The notes beneath the pieces are model-generated. The model was not told where the DNA came from. It was given only the letters and a program-made list of their open reading frames with translations, and ran no database searches. DNA of 64,000 nt, taken from Litoribacillus peritrichatus. Lineage in GTDB: Bacteria > Pseudomonadota > Gammaproteobacteria > Pseudomonadales > Litoribrevibacteraceae. How positions within the stretch are numbered: the stretch's first letter is position 1; each line of letters starts with the position of its first letter. The DNA lies in contig NZ_BAABBN010000007.1 in assembly GCF_039537985.1 (NCBI RefSeq), positions 868,001 through 932,000 on the forward strand, given 5' to 3'. Of the stretch, positions 16,862-26,377 are shown piece by piece. The translations under genes and the position numbers were made by a program.

Positions 16862-17781
16862 GAAGTTTCTTTGCAAAAAAAGATTATAAGCAAACCAAAG
16901 GTATACCGGCATTTGCTTTCGTGATTTCAATGAATTTGATCATGCCTTCGTCTGTGTATGCAAATTCAGGCATGGAACACGATATGAACCATGGTGGTAG
17001 TGCAACAGCAATGAGCCACACCAAACCCTCCATGCAAGGTGGCGGTGCTCCGGCTAATGCTCGTGATCCTCATGAGTATTCGGGCGGTTACCAACTGGAC
17101 TCTGGTCCTTATGTTCTGGATGGTCCAAGACAGCTGGTTTTGTCGGACGAACATACGCGCTGGTCGGTACTGTTTGATCGCTTGGAATACACAAGGAGCG
17201 ATGAAGAAAGTGACTTTTTAACGTTTGATGCCCAAGCGGCCTGGGGCTGGGATTACGATAAGTTTATTGTTCGCAGTGAAGGCGAAATTGAAGAGGGTAC
17301 TTTGATTGAGCAGTCAACTGAACTGGTCTGGAGTTATGCCGTTGATACCTTTTGGGACAGTCAGGTCGGTCTGCGTTTCGACTCCGGAGTAGAGAAAGAT
17401 CAAAGCTGGTTAACGGCAGGTGTTCAGGGGTTAGCACCTTATTGGTTTGAAATGAATGTCATGGCGTCGGTCAGTGATGAAGGGCAAATGGCTTTGGATT
17501 TGGAAGCCGAGTATGAAGTGTTATTGACTCAGCGCCTGATTTTGCAACCGAGAATTGAGATAACCGTCTTGGGCAAAGATGATGAAGCTCGCGAAGTGGG
17601 CAGTGGTTTTTCGTCCATGGCTGCTGGGCTACGTTTACGGTATGAATTTACGCGGCAGTTTGCTCCCTATATTGGGGCTGAGATTCAGGAAACTCTGGGG
17701 GATACCCGGGCATTACTTAACGATGAAAATGAAGCTACGGATGACGTCTTACTGGTTACTGGTGTGCGTTTCTGGTTTTAA
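16858..17781 (+). CDS. copB: CopB/PcoB outer-membrane copper resistance protein
   Basis: A 307-aa protein starting at ATG 16858, overlapping the oxidase stop. It has an N-terminal signal region ending near SVYANS, a Met/His-rich mature N-terminus (MEHDMNHGG), then a beta-barrel-like C-terminal domain with alternating aromatic strands and a terminal Phe (GVRFWF), as expected for an outer-membrane protein. CopB partners CopA in periplasmic copper sequestration; the mechanism is still unclear in the family. Confidence 0.93.
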   Translation: MRSFFAKKDYKQTKGIPAFAFVISMNLIMPSSVYANSGMEHDMNHGGSATAMSHTKPSMQGGGAPANARDPHEYSGGYQLDSGPYVLDGPRQLVLSDEHTRWSVLFDRLEYTRSDEESDFLTFDAQAAWGWDYDKFIVRSEGEIEEGTLIEQSTELVWSYAVDTFWDSQVGLRFDSGVEKDQSWLTAGVQGLAPYWFEMNVMASVSDEGQMALDLEAEYEVLLTQRLILQPRIEITVLGKDDEAREVGSGFSSMAAGLRLRYEFTRQFAPYIGAEIQETLGDTRALLNDENEATDDVLLVTGVRFWF

Positions 17782-17812
17782 AAATCGATTATTTTTCAAT
17801 AAGGTAGGATCA

Positions 17813-18346
17813 ATGAAATTATATAATAAGTCAGCTCTAATCATTTTACTGGGTACTCTTTCAGGTGTGGCGGCGGCTGGGCCAGCCCACCATAGCAGTA
17901 TGCAAAACCATTCCATGGGACATTCAGGTTCAATGCCTCATTCAATGAGTCATGGCGAACAAACGGATGAAGTTCCTGCTTTTGGGGTTAAGGGAAGGCT
18001 GAAAGATGTCACTAGAACCATAGATGTTGGTATGTTTGATACCATGACTTTTTCACCAGAAAAAGTAGCTATAAGGGAAGGAGAAACCGTTCGTTTTTTG
18101 ATTACCAATGAAGGCAAAATACCCCATGAATTTGTAATTGGCTCAAAAGCGGATCTAAAAGCGCACGCGGAGATGATGAGACAAATGCCTAAAATGAAAC
18201 ATGCAGAAGAAAATATGGTGACATTAAACCCGGGACAGAAATCAGCCATTGTCTGGAAATTTACAACGTCAGGTGTCGTGGACTTTGCCTGTTTGATTCC
18301 CGGCCATATGGAAGCAGGAATGACCGGGGTGTTTAATGTAAATTAA
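17813..18346 (+). CDS. periplasmic cupredoxin, third gene of copper operon
   Basis: A 177-aa protein with a Sec signal (cleavage around VAAAGPA), a Met/His-rich segment (MQNHSMGHSGSM) and a cupredoxin domain with the ligands His in IPHEFVIG and Cys/His/Met in DFACLIPGHMEAGM. ATG 17813 follows AAGGTAGGA. It lies 31 bp after copB and is the intact paralogue of the IS-broken gene at 9827-11436. It probably binds or shuttles copper in the periplasm. A terminator follows. Confidence 0.88.
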   Translation: MKLYNKSALIILLGTLSGVAAAGPAHHSSMQNHSMGHSGSMPHSMSHGEQTDEVPAFGVKGRLKDVTRTIDVGMFDTMTFSPEKVAIREGETVRFLITNEGKIPHEFVIGSKADLKAHAEMMRQMPKMKHAEENMVTLNPGQKSAIVWKFTTSGVVDFACLIPGHMEAGMTGVFNVN

Positions 18347-18372
18347 TGGGTTGTCTTGTTGGCAGTGAAATC

Positions 18373-18402
18373 AAAAAATGGCTTTTAAGGAGCCATTTTT
18401 TT
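18373..18402. terminator. bidirectional rho-independent terminator
   Basis: A-rich strand plus ATGGCT pairs with AGCCAT plus T-run around a 7-nt loop. It separates the copper operon from the convergent copS gene and could serve both strands. Confidence 0.85.
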
Positions 18403-18500
18403 CATGGTTTTTGATAAATAACAAAGCAGAGGGCACTTACTCGATAGGTTTGCGTGTTATTTTAATTGCTTATCAGGCGTTCGTATTTGAATGTTAAGGT

Positions 18501-19841
18501 TTATTTAGGGAAACTCAAAGTGAAGCTGGTAATACCATTTTCAGATTTTACGTTGACGTGGCCGTTGTATGCTTCAACGATGGATTGAGTGATTGACAGC
18601 CCAAGTCCTGCGCCAATACTGTGTTTGTATTGACGTGATTTGTCCACGCGATAAAAGCGGTCGAACAAGTAATTAATGGACTCAGTAGGAATTGTTTGGC
18701 CTTCATTGGTCACACTGATTTGGGTATCAGATACCTTGTCTTTGACATTAATATCAATCACTGTATTTTCGGAGGCGTGGCGAACGGCGTTTGACAAGAG
18801 GTTATTGATGGCCCTTTCGAACATATTCTTATCAATGTTTAGCTTCGCTTTCCCTGAGTATTGAATTCGAAGGCCTTTTTCTTCACCTATTATGTCGAAG
18901 TATTCAACGATTCTTTGTAATTCGTTTTCGACTCGAATGGTCTTATTGTCATGATGAATTAAGGCGTTTTCTGCTTTGGCAATGTAGAGAATATCGTTGA
19001 TGGTTTTAATAATCCGGTTTAATTCTTCAAGGTTGGAAGCTAGGGCATCCTGATATTCTTCAGTGCTTCTTTTAGACGATAAAATAACTTGGTTTTGAGT
19101 GTTGATGTTTGTTAAAGGTGTTCTCAGTTCATGAGCAATATCTGAAGAGAACTCGCTTAGGCGCATGAATCCCTGCTCCAGACGCTCAAGCATTTTATTT
19201 TGGGCATGAGAAAGCTCTTGTAATTCAATTGGCAGCTCTTCGGTAGGAATACGTTTATTCAGATTTTTTGGTGAGACCTCTTTTAAGTGCTCCCCTAATA
19301 TTTTGATAGGCTGTAAACCCCGATTCACAATGAAAATGCTATAAAGAACTGAAATGGCAAGAGCCAAGCCTAATGACCAGAATAAAATCATCTTGAATTC
19401 AGAGATGAAATTAACATGGTGATTGATGTTTGCGCCCATGACCAAGGCGTAATCGTTATTGATCGGGAATACAAAAGCCCTTAAAGATAGGGTATTCGCG
19501 TGCCATTCTAAGGGTGTTTTGGCACTTTTTAAGTTGAGAATGGTTGTTAATTGCTCTAGGGGGACTGAGATCGTGGAGTTTTGATCCTTCACTTCACCAT
19601 TCTTGGTAAGCCAAAGAAAGGCAGAGCTGTTGTTCAGGTTATTAATAAGGGATTCAGGCTCACGGAGGGATGCGGAATCTATCGCTTGGAATTTGGTTAA
19701 GAGATGATCGTAGTCTTGTTCATAAAAATGTTGGTCAATGGCGTATTGAAGAATGTAAGCAAGGGCATAATAAATGATGAAGGTTGTGCCAAGAAACATC
19801 AGGATAAGGTTTCTTTTCATTGAAGGCGGGAAAAATTTCAT
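18501..19841 (-). CDS. copS: CopS/CusS-type heavy-metal sensor histidine kinase
   Basis: A 446-aa kinase. Transmembrane helices at about 12-34 and 150-173 enclose a periplasmic sensor region of about 115 residues. These are followed by a HAMP segment, the H-box SSDIAHELRTPLTN with His237, and an ATPase domain with NNLLSNAVRHA and GAGLGLSITQS. The start overlaps the copR stop by one base (TAATG), so translation is coupled. Its place beside the copper operon supports periplasmic copper sensing; the metal specificity is inferred. Confidence 0.9.
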   Translation of the reverse strand: MKFFPPSMKRNLILMFLGTTFIIYYALAYILQYAIDQHFYEQDYDHLLTKFQAIDSASLREPESLINNLNNSSAFLWLTKNGEVKDQNSTISVPLEQLTTILNLKSAKTPLEWHANTLSLRAFVFPINNDYALVMGANINHHVNFISEFKMILFWSLGLALAISVLYSIFIVNRGLQPIKILGEHLKEVSPKNLNKRIPTEELPIELQELSHAQNKMLERLEQGFMRLSEFSSDIAHELRTPLTNINTQNQVILSSKRSTEEYQDALASNLEELNRIIKTINDILYIAKAENALIHHDNKTIRVENELQRIVEYFDIIGEEKGLRIQYSGKAKLNIDKNMFERAINNLLSNAVRHASENTVIDINVKDKVSDTQISVTNEGQTIPTESINYLFDRFYRVDKSRQYKHSIGAGLGLSITQSIVEAYNGHVNVKSENGITSFTLSFPK

Positions 19842-20533
19842 TAGAATCCTTCATCCTCCATTTTGTAGCCCATGCCCCGGATAGTGTGAATCAAAGGTTT
19901 ATCAAAAGGTTTATCAATTTTAGATCGAAGTCGTTTCACGGCCACATCTATGACGTTAGTATCGCTGTCAAAATTCATATCCCAGACTAAGGACGCAATG
20001 GTAGTTCGAGTTAGGACCTGGCCTTGTTTTCTCATTAAGAGTTCAAGAAGTTGAAACTCTTTGGCTGTTAGAGTAATTGATTGGCCTTTTCTGGAAGCTT
20101 TGCGTTTGAGAAGGTCGAGCTTCAGGTCCGATAAAGTCATGATGTTATCATTGTGCTTGACTTGAGTTTGAGGTACATGATGTCGGAGCACATTGTGGAT
20201 TCGAGCAATCAATTCAGCAAAGGCGTAAGGTTTTACAACATAATCATTTGCACCCAGTTCAAACCCTTTGACCCTGTCATCAACCTGCTCTTTGGCGGTC
20301 AGCATGATAACAGGGGTATTGATGCTACTGCTGCGTAAGGTATTCAGTACCTGCCAGCCGTCTAATTTAGGTAACATGATGTCCAGAATAATGAGGTCGT
20401 ACTCATTGGTGGTGGCATAGTATAAGCCGTCGACCCCATCGTGGCTTAAATCTGTGGTATAACCTGATTCGGTAAGGCCTTTTTGAAGGTATTGGCCTGC
20501 TTTGACTTCATCTTCAATGACCAGTATTTTCAT
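19841..20533 (-). CDS. copR: CopR/CusR-type response regulator
   Basis: A 230-aa OmpR-family regulator. The receiver has the EDE pocket, the phospho-acceptor Asp51 in LIILDIMLP and Lys in YVVKPY. The winged-helix C-terminus ends with VIDVAVKRLRSKID and IRGMGYKMED. I use ATG 20533 with GAGGG upstream; a TTG 12 nt earlier is in frame. It probably binds the ATGACA-N4-TGTCAT palindromes at 14938-14959 and 21199-21214 and so controls the oxidase operon and the small gene at 20738. Confidence 0.92.
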   Translation of the reverse strand: MKILVIEDEVKAGQYLQKGLTESGYTTDLSHDGVDGLYYATTNEYDLIILDIMLPKLDGWQVLNTLRSSSINTPVIMLTAKEQVDDRVKGFELGANDYVVKPYAFAELIARIHNVLRHHVPQTQVKHNDNIMTLSDLKLDLLKRKASRKGQSITLTAKEFQLLELLMRKQGQVLTRTTIASLVWDMNFDSDTNVIDVAVKRLRSKIDKPFDKPLIHTIRGMGYKMEDEGF

Positions 20534-20737
20534 ATAATCCCTCAAATTTCAGTAAACAGTGTAGCACATGAGTAATAGCGCTTTGTTTATGTTCCAGTGC
20601 GGGACTTTACGCTTGGAAATAAGAGTAAACAAAAAGTGATGTTTTATAAGTCGGGACCAGTTTAACTCAGGTGCGCGGCAGCCGAGTTATGAAACGAAGA
20701 GTACGATCAATCATAAAGTACTCTTCCGTAACAGTGA

Positions 20738-21118
20738 TTAATTCTTACTGGATTGTTTTAAGTAGTGATAAACAACATTCACTTGCCCAACGTATTCAAT
20801 AGAGCCATTTTCATTCATTCGTTCCTCCACCGTAATGTAGTTTCCTTTTTTAAGGTGAAGGGACTTGGTTTCTTGGTGATTGAACGTTCGAAGGTGTAAC
20901 TCGTTACTTAATTCCAACGGTGAACTTACTTGTAAACCTTTTAATTTTGCCATTGCTTGTTGGTAAGCTTGCTGTTTGGAAGGTACCGCTGAGACTTCTA
21001 CAACTGTTGATTTGCTACGAGATGATGCTTTTCCCGTAGAGGAAAGAGGGTCAGACATAGCGTTCATGTTAAAAAGAACCAGTGAACCAGCGAGCATAAA
21101 GACTTTAAGACTTTTCAT
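20738..21118 (-). CDS. small secreted protein, probably copper-regulated
   Basis: A 126-aa protein with a Sec signal (residues 1-22, ending NAMSDP) and a C-terminal beta strand pattern (YVGQVNVVYHYL). From memory it resembles the small periplasmic DUF3316-type proteins, but I cannot confirm this. It has no metal-binding clusters. A palindrome shared with the copper oxidase operon lies about 80 bp upstream, suggesting CopR control. Function unknown. Confidence 0.6.
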   Translation of the reverse strand: MKSLKVFMLAGSLVLFNMNAMSDPLSSTGKASSRSKSTVVEVSAVPSKQQAYQQAMAKLKGLQVSSPLELSNELHLRTFNHQETKSLHLKKGNYITVEERMNENGSIEYVGQVNVVYHYLKQSSKN

Positions 21119-21198
21119 AATAATACCCCTAATCTCTAAAATTTATTTTTGACATAGACATTATTGAACGAAGTCACTGACATTAACCTTTCATCAAG

Positions 21199-21214
21199 AT
21201 GACATTTATGTCAT
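21199..21214. promoter_or_regulatory. palindromic operator, copy 2 (probable CopR box)
   Basis: ATGACA-TTTA-TGTCAT is a perfect palindrome with the same 6-bp arms and 4-bp spacing as the copy before the oxidase operon. It lies 81-96 bp before the start of the minus-strand gene at 21118. Confidence 0.65.
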
Positions 21215-21334
21215 TTCAGGTTGGTGAAATGTTTATCTGGGACTTTGATGCCATCGAGGCCGTAACGGAATATGTATTAATGGGTAGTCTTCAGGGAGGG
21301 CTGGCCACTCAGTCGGCCAGCCTGTATGTGGACA

Positions 21335-24300
21335 TCAGAAGTCAGGGAAGCTCGCATCATCCTCAATGTAGAGTTCACGATCAATGGACAGCAAAAACTC
21401 GATTAAAGAAGCTTGATCTTCAGTGGATAACGTCACCGAGTGCTGGCCTGTGGATAACACGTCCGAGAGGGTGTCAGCGTTGCCGTTGTGGAAGTAGGGC
21501 GCGGAGTCCCACAGTTCGATCAGGCTCGGCGTTCGTATTTCGGTTAACCCGCCTTCGATGCCTAAACGATTGCCGGATGCCGCCGTAATGGTACCCACAT
21601 CGTGGCTTTGGCCATCTCGGAAAGCCGCGCCCGCATGGCACTGATCACAGCCTTGCTCGGCAAAGACTTGCTGCCCGCGCATAGCCGTTGCGGTCAATTC
21701 GCCCGAATAACTGCGATGCGGTGAACGGGCCACGCGATCTTTGCCTAAGCCATTAACGTAAGCCGCCAATGCATCCAGATCGTTCGAAAGGCCATGGGTG
21801 GTCAGCGTCAAGGGCGATTGATCCTGGAAGGTCACGCCGTCTACCAAACCGGTGGCGCCGTTTAACCGTTCCAGCTGAATTTCGAAATCTTCCACTTCAT
21901 CGAAGTTGGCCGACCAATGCAGGTCGCCAAAGCGGGTACCGCTGGCACCGTTCAACGACAGCGTATTTCGCACGCCTTCACCCATGTGGGTCATGTCCCA
22001 GGTACGGCCATCGTGTCCGCCACCGGCATGGCAAGAAGCACAGCTGATGTAACCTTCCGGCGCGATGTCTGGCACTCGGGCATGATAGAAAAGTTTCAGG
22101 CCTGCCAGTTCTTCATCTGTCAGGGTTTCTTGGGCGACGGTTACTTGTTGGGTGATGTCCGGGTTTTGGCGTCCGTCGTACATCCAGCCGGAGATGTCGA
22201 TGGCACTGACCGAGCGGTCGGTGAAGTTCTTCACAAACAAGGTATCCACCGTGGTACAGACGCTTTGCGGTGCGAAGCCGGTCGCCAGGTTGGCGGTGGT
22301 GTTTAATGACAGATTATTCAGAACCGCCAGATTGTTGCCTTGCAAGGTATGGACTCGGGTCACGCCGTCTGGCAGGAAAGAAACGCCGTAAGGGTCAGCG
22401 GCGTTATCGAGATCAAGGGTGCCGTCACGCGTTGTCGGGTTGGTGTTCAGGTCACGGTGATTCTCCAAGTCGAGCGTCACCAGCATCGGCCGCACCGTAT
22501 TGTCGTCGTCCAGTGCTTGGCCGTTACGATGCAAACCACGATCAATATTAGCCTTCACCGCCGTGATGTAGGCTCGTGTTTGATCCGGGTTAATGACGAT
22601 GTTATTGAGGTAATTCGGCAGTCCCATGCCGTGGTCAATGTCATCCGGCACGGCCACCTTATTGATGGCTATGGTGCGGGTCAGCGTCATCGAACCTGCA
22701 GTGTTGATGTCATACACTTCCCCTCCGTCGTCCGAGGAAATAAACCGTGTGACCAACAAACGTCCATCCGACAGAGCCATGGCTTTGGGGGTTGACCCAA
22801 CCGACTGGCGGGCTTCGATCACACCGCTCTCAAGGTTGATTTTGACCACCTCTCCGGCACCGTACAAGGCCACATAGAGATGGCTGCCATCACTGACACT
22901 GCTGATTGGCTGGGAACCGTGACCGGTATCGACGGCTCGTTGCGGATTGCCTGCCGTATCAAAGAAAACCACCTTATCGTCGTGCTGATAAGTGACTGCA
23001 TATTGGTTGGCCAAACGCGTTACTGAGGTCGGATGCTGATAGTTCAGTTTGATTTCCCGCTCGACCGACAAACTGCTTACGTCGGCGTCTGGGTTTTCGG
23101 CTTGTGCCAGAATGGACACGCTGTCGTTGTCCGGATTCACCACCCAGACATTGCCCAGTTCTTGATCCGGAGCACAAGCCAGTTGGGATGATTGAATTGG
23201 GTAAAACGGCGTGCCGCTGAAGTCGGGCACATCATCGCTTGGCGAAGTATCTGGATCTGGCACCGGGTCGCCAATCAATTCAGCGCCCGTGGAAAACTCA
23301 AACTGGTACGGCGTCATGGTGTTGCCCATGAAGTCCTGAATGCCTGCCACATCGACCCGATAGGTGGTGTTCAGCGCCAAGTCCTGATCCGGCCAGATCG
23401 CCAGTGTTCCGGTATGAGACAGGATATGTCGGTAGCTGACGGTTTCATTGGTTTCTATGTTTGTGACGGTGACTGCGTCCGTCACGGTTTCGGTGCGTAA
23501 GGTTTCCGGTATGTGAATGTGGATAAAGCCGTCCACCGGATAATTTACCTGATTGGCCAACGGACGATGCCCCGAAACGTAAGGCGCTGTGGTGTCCGGC
23601 TCATCGGAGGTTACCATGAAACACATGCCTTGCTCGTTGATGCGTTCATCAATGATCATTTCGTTGATGGTGAAGCCAGTGTCGTTGGTGGTGACGGTAT
23701 CGCCCACCTGCAATCCCGTGGTGTTCACCACGCTCAAGCCCGGCTCCAGATGACGAATGACCTCAAAGCCCAAGCCACTCTGGTTTTGTAGATACTGGCT
23801 GACCGGTAATTCGCCTCCGCTGTAGCGAATGATCGCCTGGGTGCGCCACCAGTCATAACCACCGAAAATACCCACTTGCCCCAGTGGTCTGAAATATTGA
23901 CTGCCGTCGCAACTGTTGTTGATGTCGTCAAAACGGTACACCACTTGGGCGAATTCAGTGTCGCTGATGGTCTGATCATTGGCGTAGGCTTGTTCACAAC
24001 CAGGAATATCGACCCGAAAGTGGTCGACATAGGCGTATTGATCCTGAAAGTTCACGTACATGGGGTCGCTGGATTCATCGCCATCGGCCGGGTCGTCACG
24101 ATCCTGATCGAAGAACAATGCACAGGTTAGCTGTGGGTCGGTCGGGTCGGTGAAATCCACCACAAACATGCCTGGGTAATGGCGCTCTGGCGTGCCTCCG
24201 CGTTGGCGGGCCGCCCACACCATTTTGGTGGTGCCATAAGGTTCTACCCAATATCCGCCAATTCCCACCTGGTTGCCATCCGGCTCGGTGAGGGTCGGCT

Positions 24301-25114
24301 GGTAAGTACTGAGCAGGCGAGGTAACTGACCTTCTTTGAAGCCGGACACATCGTAAATGGCCATGCCTGTGGATTGTTGATCCGACGACATCACCACCAA
24401 GTTACCTAACCAGGCGGCAAAGCCAGTGACCCCGGTGAGTCCGATGTGATCCCACTCCACCAGAATTTCACCCAGCCAGCGCTGGTCTTCGCCCTCCGGC
24501 AATAAACGACTCGGATCGCGAATCCACTGATTGCCGGACGGATCGTCGCCATAATCCCACCAGCGTCTCAAGTGATACGGTGAAAACAGCATGGGGTAAC
24601 TCATTGGATCATAACCCCAGTTGAGGTTCGTGGTCACCGCTTGCTCGTTCGACGTTGCCCCTTGCGGGTTATAGGTCATGTGATCGCCGCCTTCGTTGCC
24701 GCCACCGCCACGGGTGTACAAGTAGGCATCGTCGTTGTCGAAACGAATCACTGTGGCATGGGCGAAAATCGGTGAACCGAGATAGCAGGTGTCACACGTC
24801 AGTGAACGAATCAACGTCGGGTTGGTCAGGTCGGACAAATCCCACACGGTATCTTCCGCTTGCCAGGGGATGCCGTTGGACGTGCTGCCCGGCGCTTCGG
24901 GCAAGTTCACCAACAGTGGGCCGACCAGATTCAAATCGGCAGTGCGGCCATACTCTGTTCCGCGCTTGGCGACAAAATCTCCTTGTGAGCCGTAATCAAT
25001 GTTAGGCGGGTAATCAGCAGCTAATGCTCCATTTGATAAGCCGGCTAAAGGCAAAAACGCTGCCATCGTCGATGTCAGTAAACGCTGTTTCAGAGGTGTG
25101 GAGAACATTGCCAT
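21335..25114 (-). CDS. giant secreted propeller/Ig-like/di-haem cytochrome c protein
   Basis: A 1259-aa exported protein; signal peptide near residues 1-33 ending GALAADY. Residues about 35-500 resemble LVIVD-type propeller repeats (MAIYDVSGF, MFVVDFTDPTDPQ). A segment near 505-610 looks like a bacterial Ig-like domain (Big_5 type: APYVSGHRPLANQ... to FEFSTG). About 650-1000 resembles a YVTN propeller (NVWVVNPDNDSVSI). The C-terminus is a di-haem cytochrome c peroxidase/MauG-like domain with CASCH (Cys1025) and CDQCH (Cys1156). It starts at ATG 25114 after GGAGG, two nt after the lipoprotein stop. The codon use appears GC-richer than its neighbours, hinting at transfer. The substrate is unknown. 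Confidence 0.85.
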   Translation of the reverse strand: MAMFSTPLKQRLLTSTMAAFLPLAGLSNGALAADYPPNIDYGSQGDFVAKRGTEYGRTADLNLVGPLLVNLPEAPGSTSNGIPWQAEDTVWDLSDLTNPTLIRSLTCDTCYLGSPIFAHATVIRFDNDDAYLYTRGGGGNEGGDHMTYNPQGATSNEQAVTTNLNWGYDPMSYPMLFSPYHLRRWWDYGDDPSGNQWIRDPSRLLPEGEDQRWLGEILVEWDHIGLTGVTGFAAWLGNLVVMSSDQQSTGMAIYDVSGFKEGQLPRLLSTYQPTLTEPDGNQVGIGGYWVEPYGTTKMVWAARQRGGTPERHYPGMFVVDFTDPTDPQLTCALFFDQDRDDPADGDESSDPMYVNFQDQYAYVDHFRVDIPGCEQAYANDQTISDTEFAQVVYRFDDINNSCDGSQYFRPLGQVGIFGGYDWWRTQAIIRYSGGELPVSQYLQNQSGLGFEVIRHLEPGLSVVNTTGLQVGDTVTTNDTGFTINEMIIDERINEQGMCFMVTSDEPDTTAPYVSGHRPLANQVNYPVDGFIHIHIPETLRTETVTDAVTVTNIETNETVSYRHILSHTGTLAIWPDQDLALNTTYRVDVAGIQDFMGNTMTPYQFEFSTGAELIGDPVPDPDTSPSDDVPDFSGTPFYPIQSSQLACAPDQELGNVWVVNPDNDSVSILAQAENPDADVSSLSVEREIKLNYQHPTSVTRLANQYAVTYQHDDKVVFFDTAGNPQRAVDTGHGSQPISSVSDGSHLYVALYGAGEVVKINLESGVIEARQSVGSTPKAMALSDGRLLVTRFISSDDGGEVYDINTAGSMTLTRTIAINKVAVPDDIDHGMGLPNYLNNIVINPDQTRAYITAVKANIDRGLHRNGQALDDDNTVRPMLVTLDLENHRDLNTNPTTRDGTLDLDNAADPYGVSFLPDGVTRVHTLQGNNLAVLNNLSLNTTANLATGFAPQSVCTTVDTLFVKNFTDRSVSAIDISGWMYDGRQNPDITQQVTVAQETLTDEELAGLKLFYHARVPDIAPEGYISCASCHAGGGHDGRTWDMTHMGEGVRNTLSLNGASGTRFGDLHWSANFDEVEDFEIQLERLNGATGLVDGVTFQDQSPLTLTTHGLSNDLDALAAYVNGLGKDRVARSPHRSYSGELTATAMRGQQVFAEQGCDQCHAGAAFRDGQSHDVGTITAASGNRLGIEGGLTEIRTPSLIELWDSAPYFHNGNADTLSDVLSTGQHSVTLSTEDQASLIEFLLSIDRELYIEDDASFPDF

Positions 25115-25115
25115 A

Positions 25116-25538
25116 TCAGTTCACCTCCACGGTCATGGGGGTACTGAACAGGCTGTTGCCGAATTCATCATAGGCTTCCACCAGCACCTGATAGCTGCCT
25201 GCTGAAAGTGGCGATGAGGCAAAGGTTAAATCGCTTGTGATAAATTCTTGCGGGGCGTCATTACCCTGCCAATAGAGTACCCGGTATTGTTGGGCGTTGC
25301 TGTCCGACCAAGAAAGCGTCAGTTGGTCATTTTCTGTTTGGTTAGCCACTTGAGGCGCTTGCAAACCGGTATTCTGATTGGAATCTTGTGATTGCTCATT
25401 GGAGGAAGGTTCATTGTCGCTGGAGGGCGAGGAATCGCCGGAAGAACCGCCTCCGCCACCACACCCTTGCAGAACCAGTATTAATACCAACGACAGCACA
25501 CCCATTCCGTGTTTTAACATCACAGCAACCCCACCCAT
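25116..25538 (-). CDS. fibronectin-III-like lipoprotein
   Basis: A 140-aa lipoprotein: a hydrophobic leader ending VLQGC, a Gly run, then a Ser/Asn/Gln-rich linker (residues about 35-60) and one domain (about 62-140) with the strand pattern of fibronectin type III (LTLSWSDSNAQQYRV, GSYQVLVEAYDEFGN). The start ATG 25538 follows AGGGG; an internal ATG at 25520 is an alternative. It directly precedes the giant cytochrome protein, with two bases between stop and start region, so the two are translationally coupled. It may anchor or assist the giant protein at the outer membrane. Confidence 0.75.
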   Translation of the reverse strand: MGGVAVMLKHGMGVLSLVLILVLQGCGGGGGSSGDSSPSSDNEPSSNEQSQDSNQNTGLQAPQVANQTENDQLTLSWSDSNAQQYRVLYWQGNDAPQEFITSDLTFASSPLSAGSYQVLVEAYDEFGNSLFSTPMTVEVN

Positions 25539-25877
25539 CTAATCAACCCCTAACTTATAATTTTTCCAGATCTACATCGTTATTAAATTTGTAACTTTTC
25601 TGGATGTTTATATGACATGGATTAAAGAGCGCAGATGTATAAGACGCAAAACAGAACCGATGATCGGTTGTTTTTAGAGAATGAAAATTGTCTGAGAAAT
25701 CAAAGCTGTGATTTGAATCACATTGTGGGTGGTGTTTAGCGCTTAATAATTCTGAACTATGACCGTGAATAAATTAATAGTATTTTTAAGTGAATGTATC
25801 AAACTGTACATTTTTATTGGCTTGCAAACCTAACTTGGCTCATCAATGAAGCCCTAATTGATATAGAAAGGAATTTT
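25539..25877. other. intergenic region without recognised features
   Basis: This 339-bp AT-rich stretch separates the divergent lipoprotein and phosphatase genes. It must carry both promoters, but I see no clear -35/-10 pair, palindrome or terminator that I would defend. Confidence 0.5.
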
Positions 25878-26360
25878 ATGATCCCTTCAGTTTTTAAAGT
25901 AACGAAGATTGGGCAAGGAACGCTTTACGTGATGCCAAAGCCATCATCTGAGTGGTTAAAGGATGATGTTGACTACTTATCAAATATGGGGATATCTAAA
26001 GTGGTATCTTTGCTGGAAGTGAGTGAAGAATATGAACTTGGATTGGCAGGTGAACGTCAAACTTTAGAAGTCAAAGGAATTGAGTTTCAGAATTTTCAAA
26101 TAAAGGACAGAGGGATACCAAATCCTGTTGTTTTTAAAGAGCTAATTAACCGTTTGTACAAGGAGCTTTTGGAAGGCCTAAACATTGCCGTACATTGCAG
26201 AGCAGGCATTGGACGTACAGGAATAACGGCATCTTGTTTGCTTATTAAAGATAAAATGACCTCTCAAGAGGCCATTGATAGGGTGTCTGCCGCGCGGGGC
26301 GTGCCAATACCGGATACACAGCAGCAATACGATTTCATTTGTGATTATGAGGTTATTTAG
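25878..26360 (+). CDS. dual-specificity protein phosphatase-like enzyme
   Basis: A 160-aa cysteine phosphatase. The catalytic P-loop HCRAGIGRTG has Cys107 and Arg113, and Asp77 in KDRGIPNP is a probable general acid. This compact arrangement fits the dual-specificity or atypical tyrosine phosphatase families. No signal peptide or membrane segment is seen. ATG 25878 follows AGAAAGGA; the longer upstream frame has no ribosome site. It appears to be a single-gene unit. The substrate, protein or phospholipid or nucleotide, cannot be told. Confidence 0.88.
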   Translation: MIPSVFKVTKIGQGTLYVMPKPSSEWLKDDVDYLSNMGISKVVSLLEVSEEYELGLAGERQTLEVKGIEFQNFQIKDRGIPNPVVFKELINRLYKELLEGLNIAVHCRAGIGRTGITASCLLIKDKMTSQEAIDRVSAARGVPIPDTQQQYDFICDYEVI

Positions 26361-26377
26361 CTGATGCAGGTTTTCAT

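Noticed and set aside
21769..25005. many long plus-strand frames across the giant gene
   Set aside because: Antisense to a GC-rich coding region with clear haem and propeller motifs; such regions give long spurious antisense frames.
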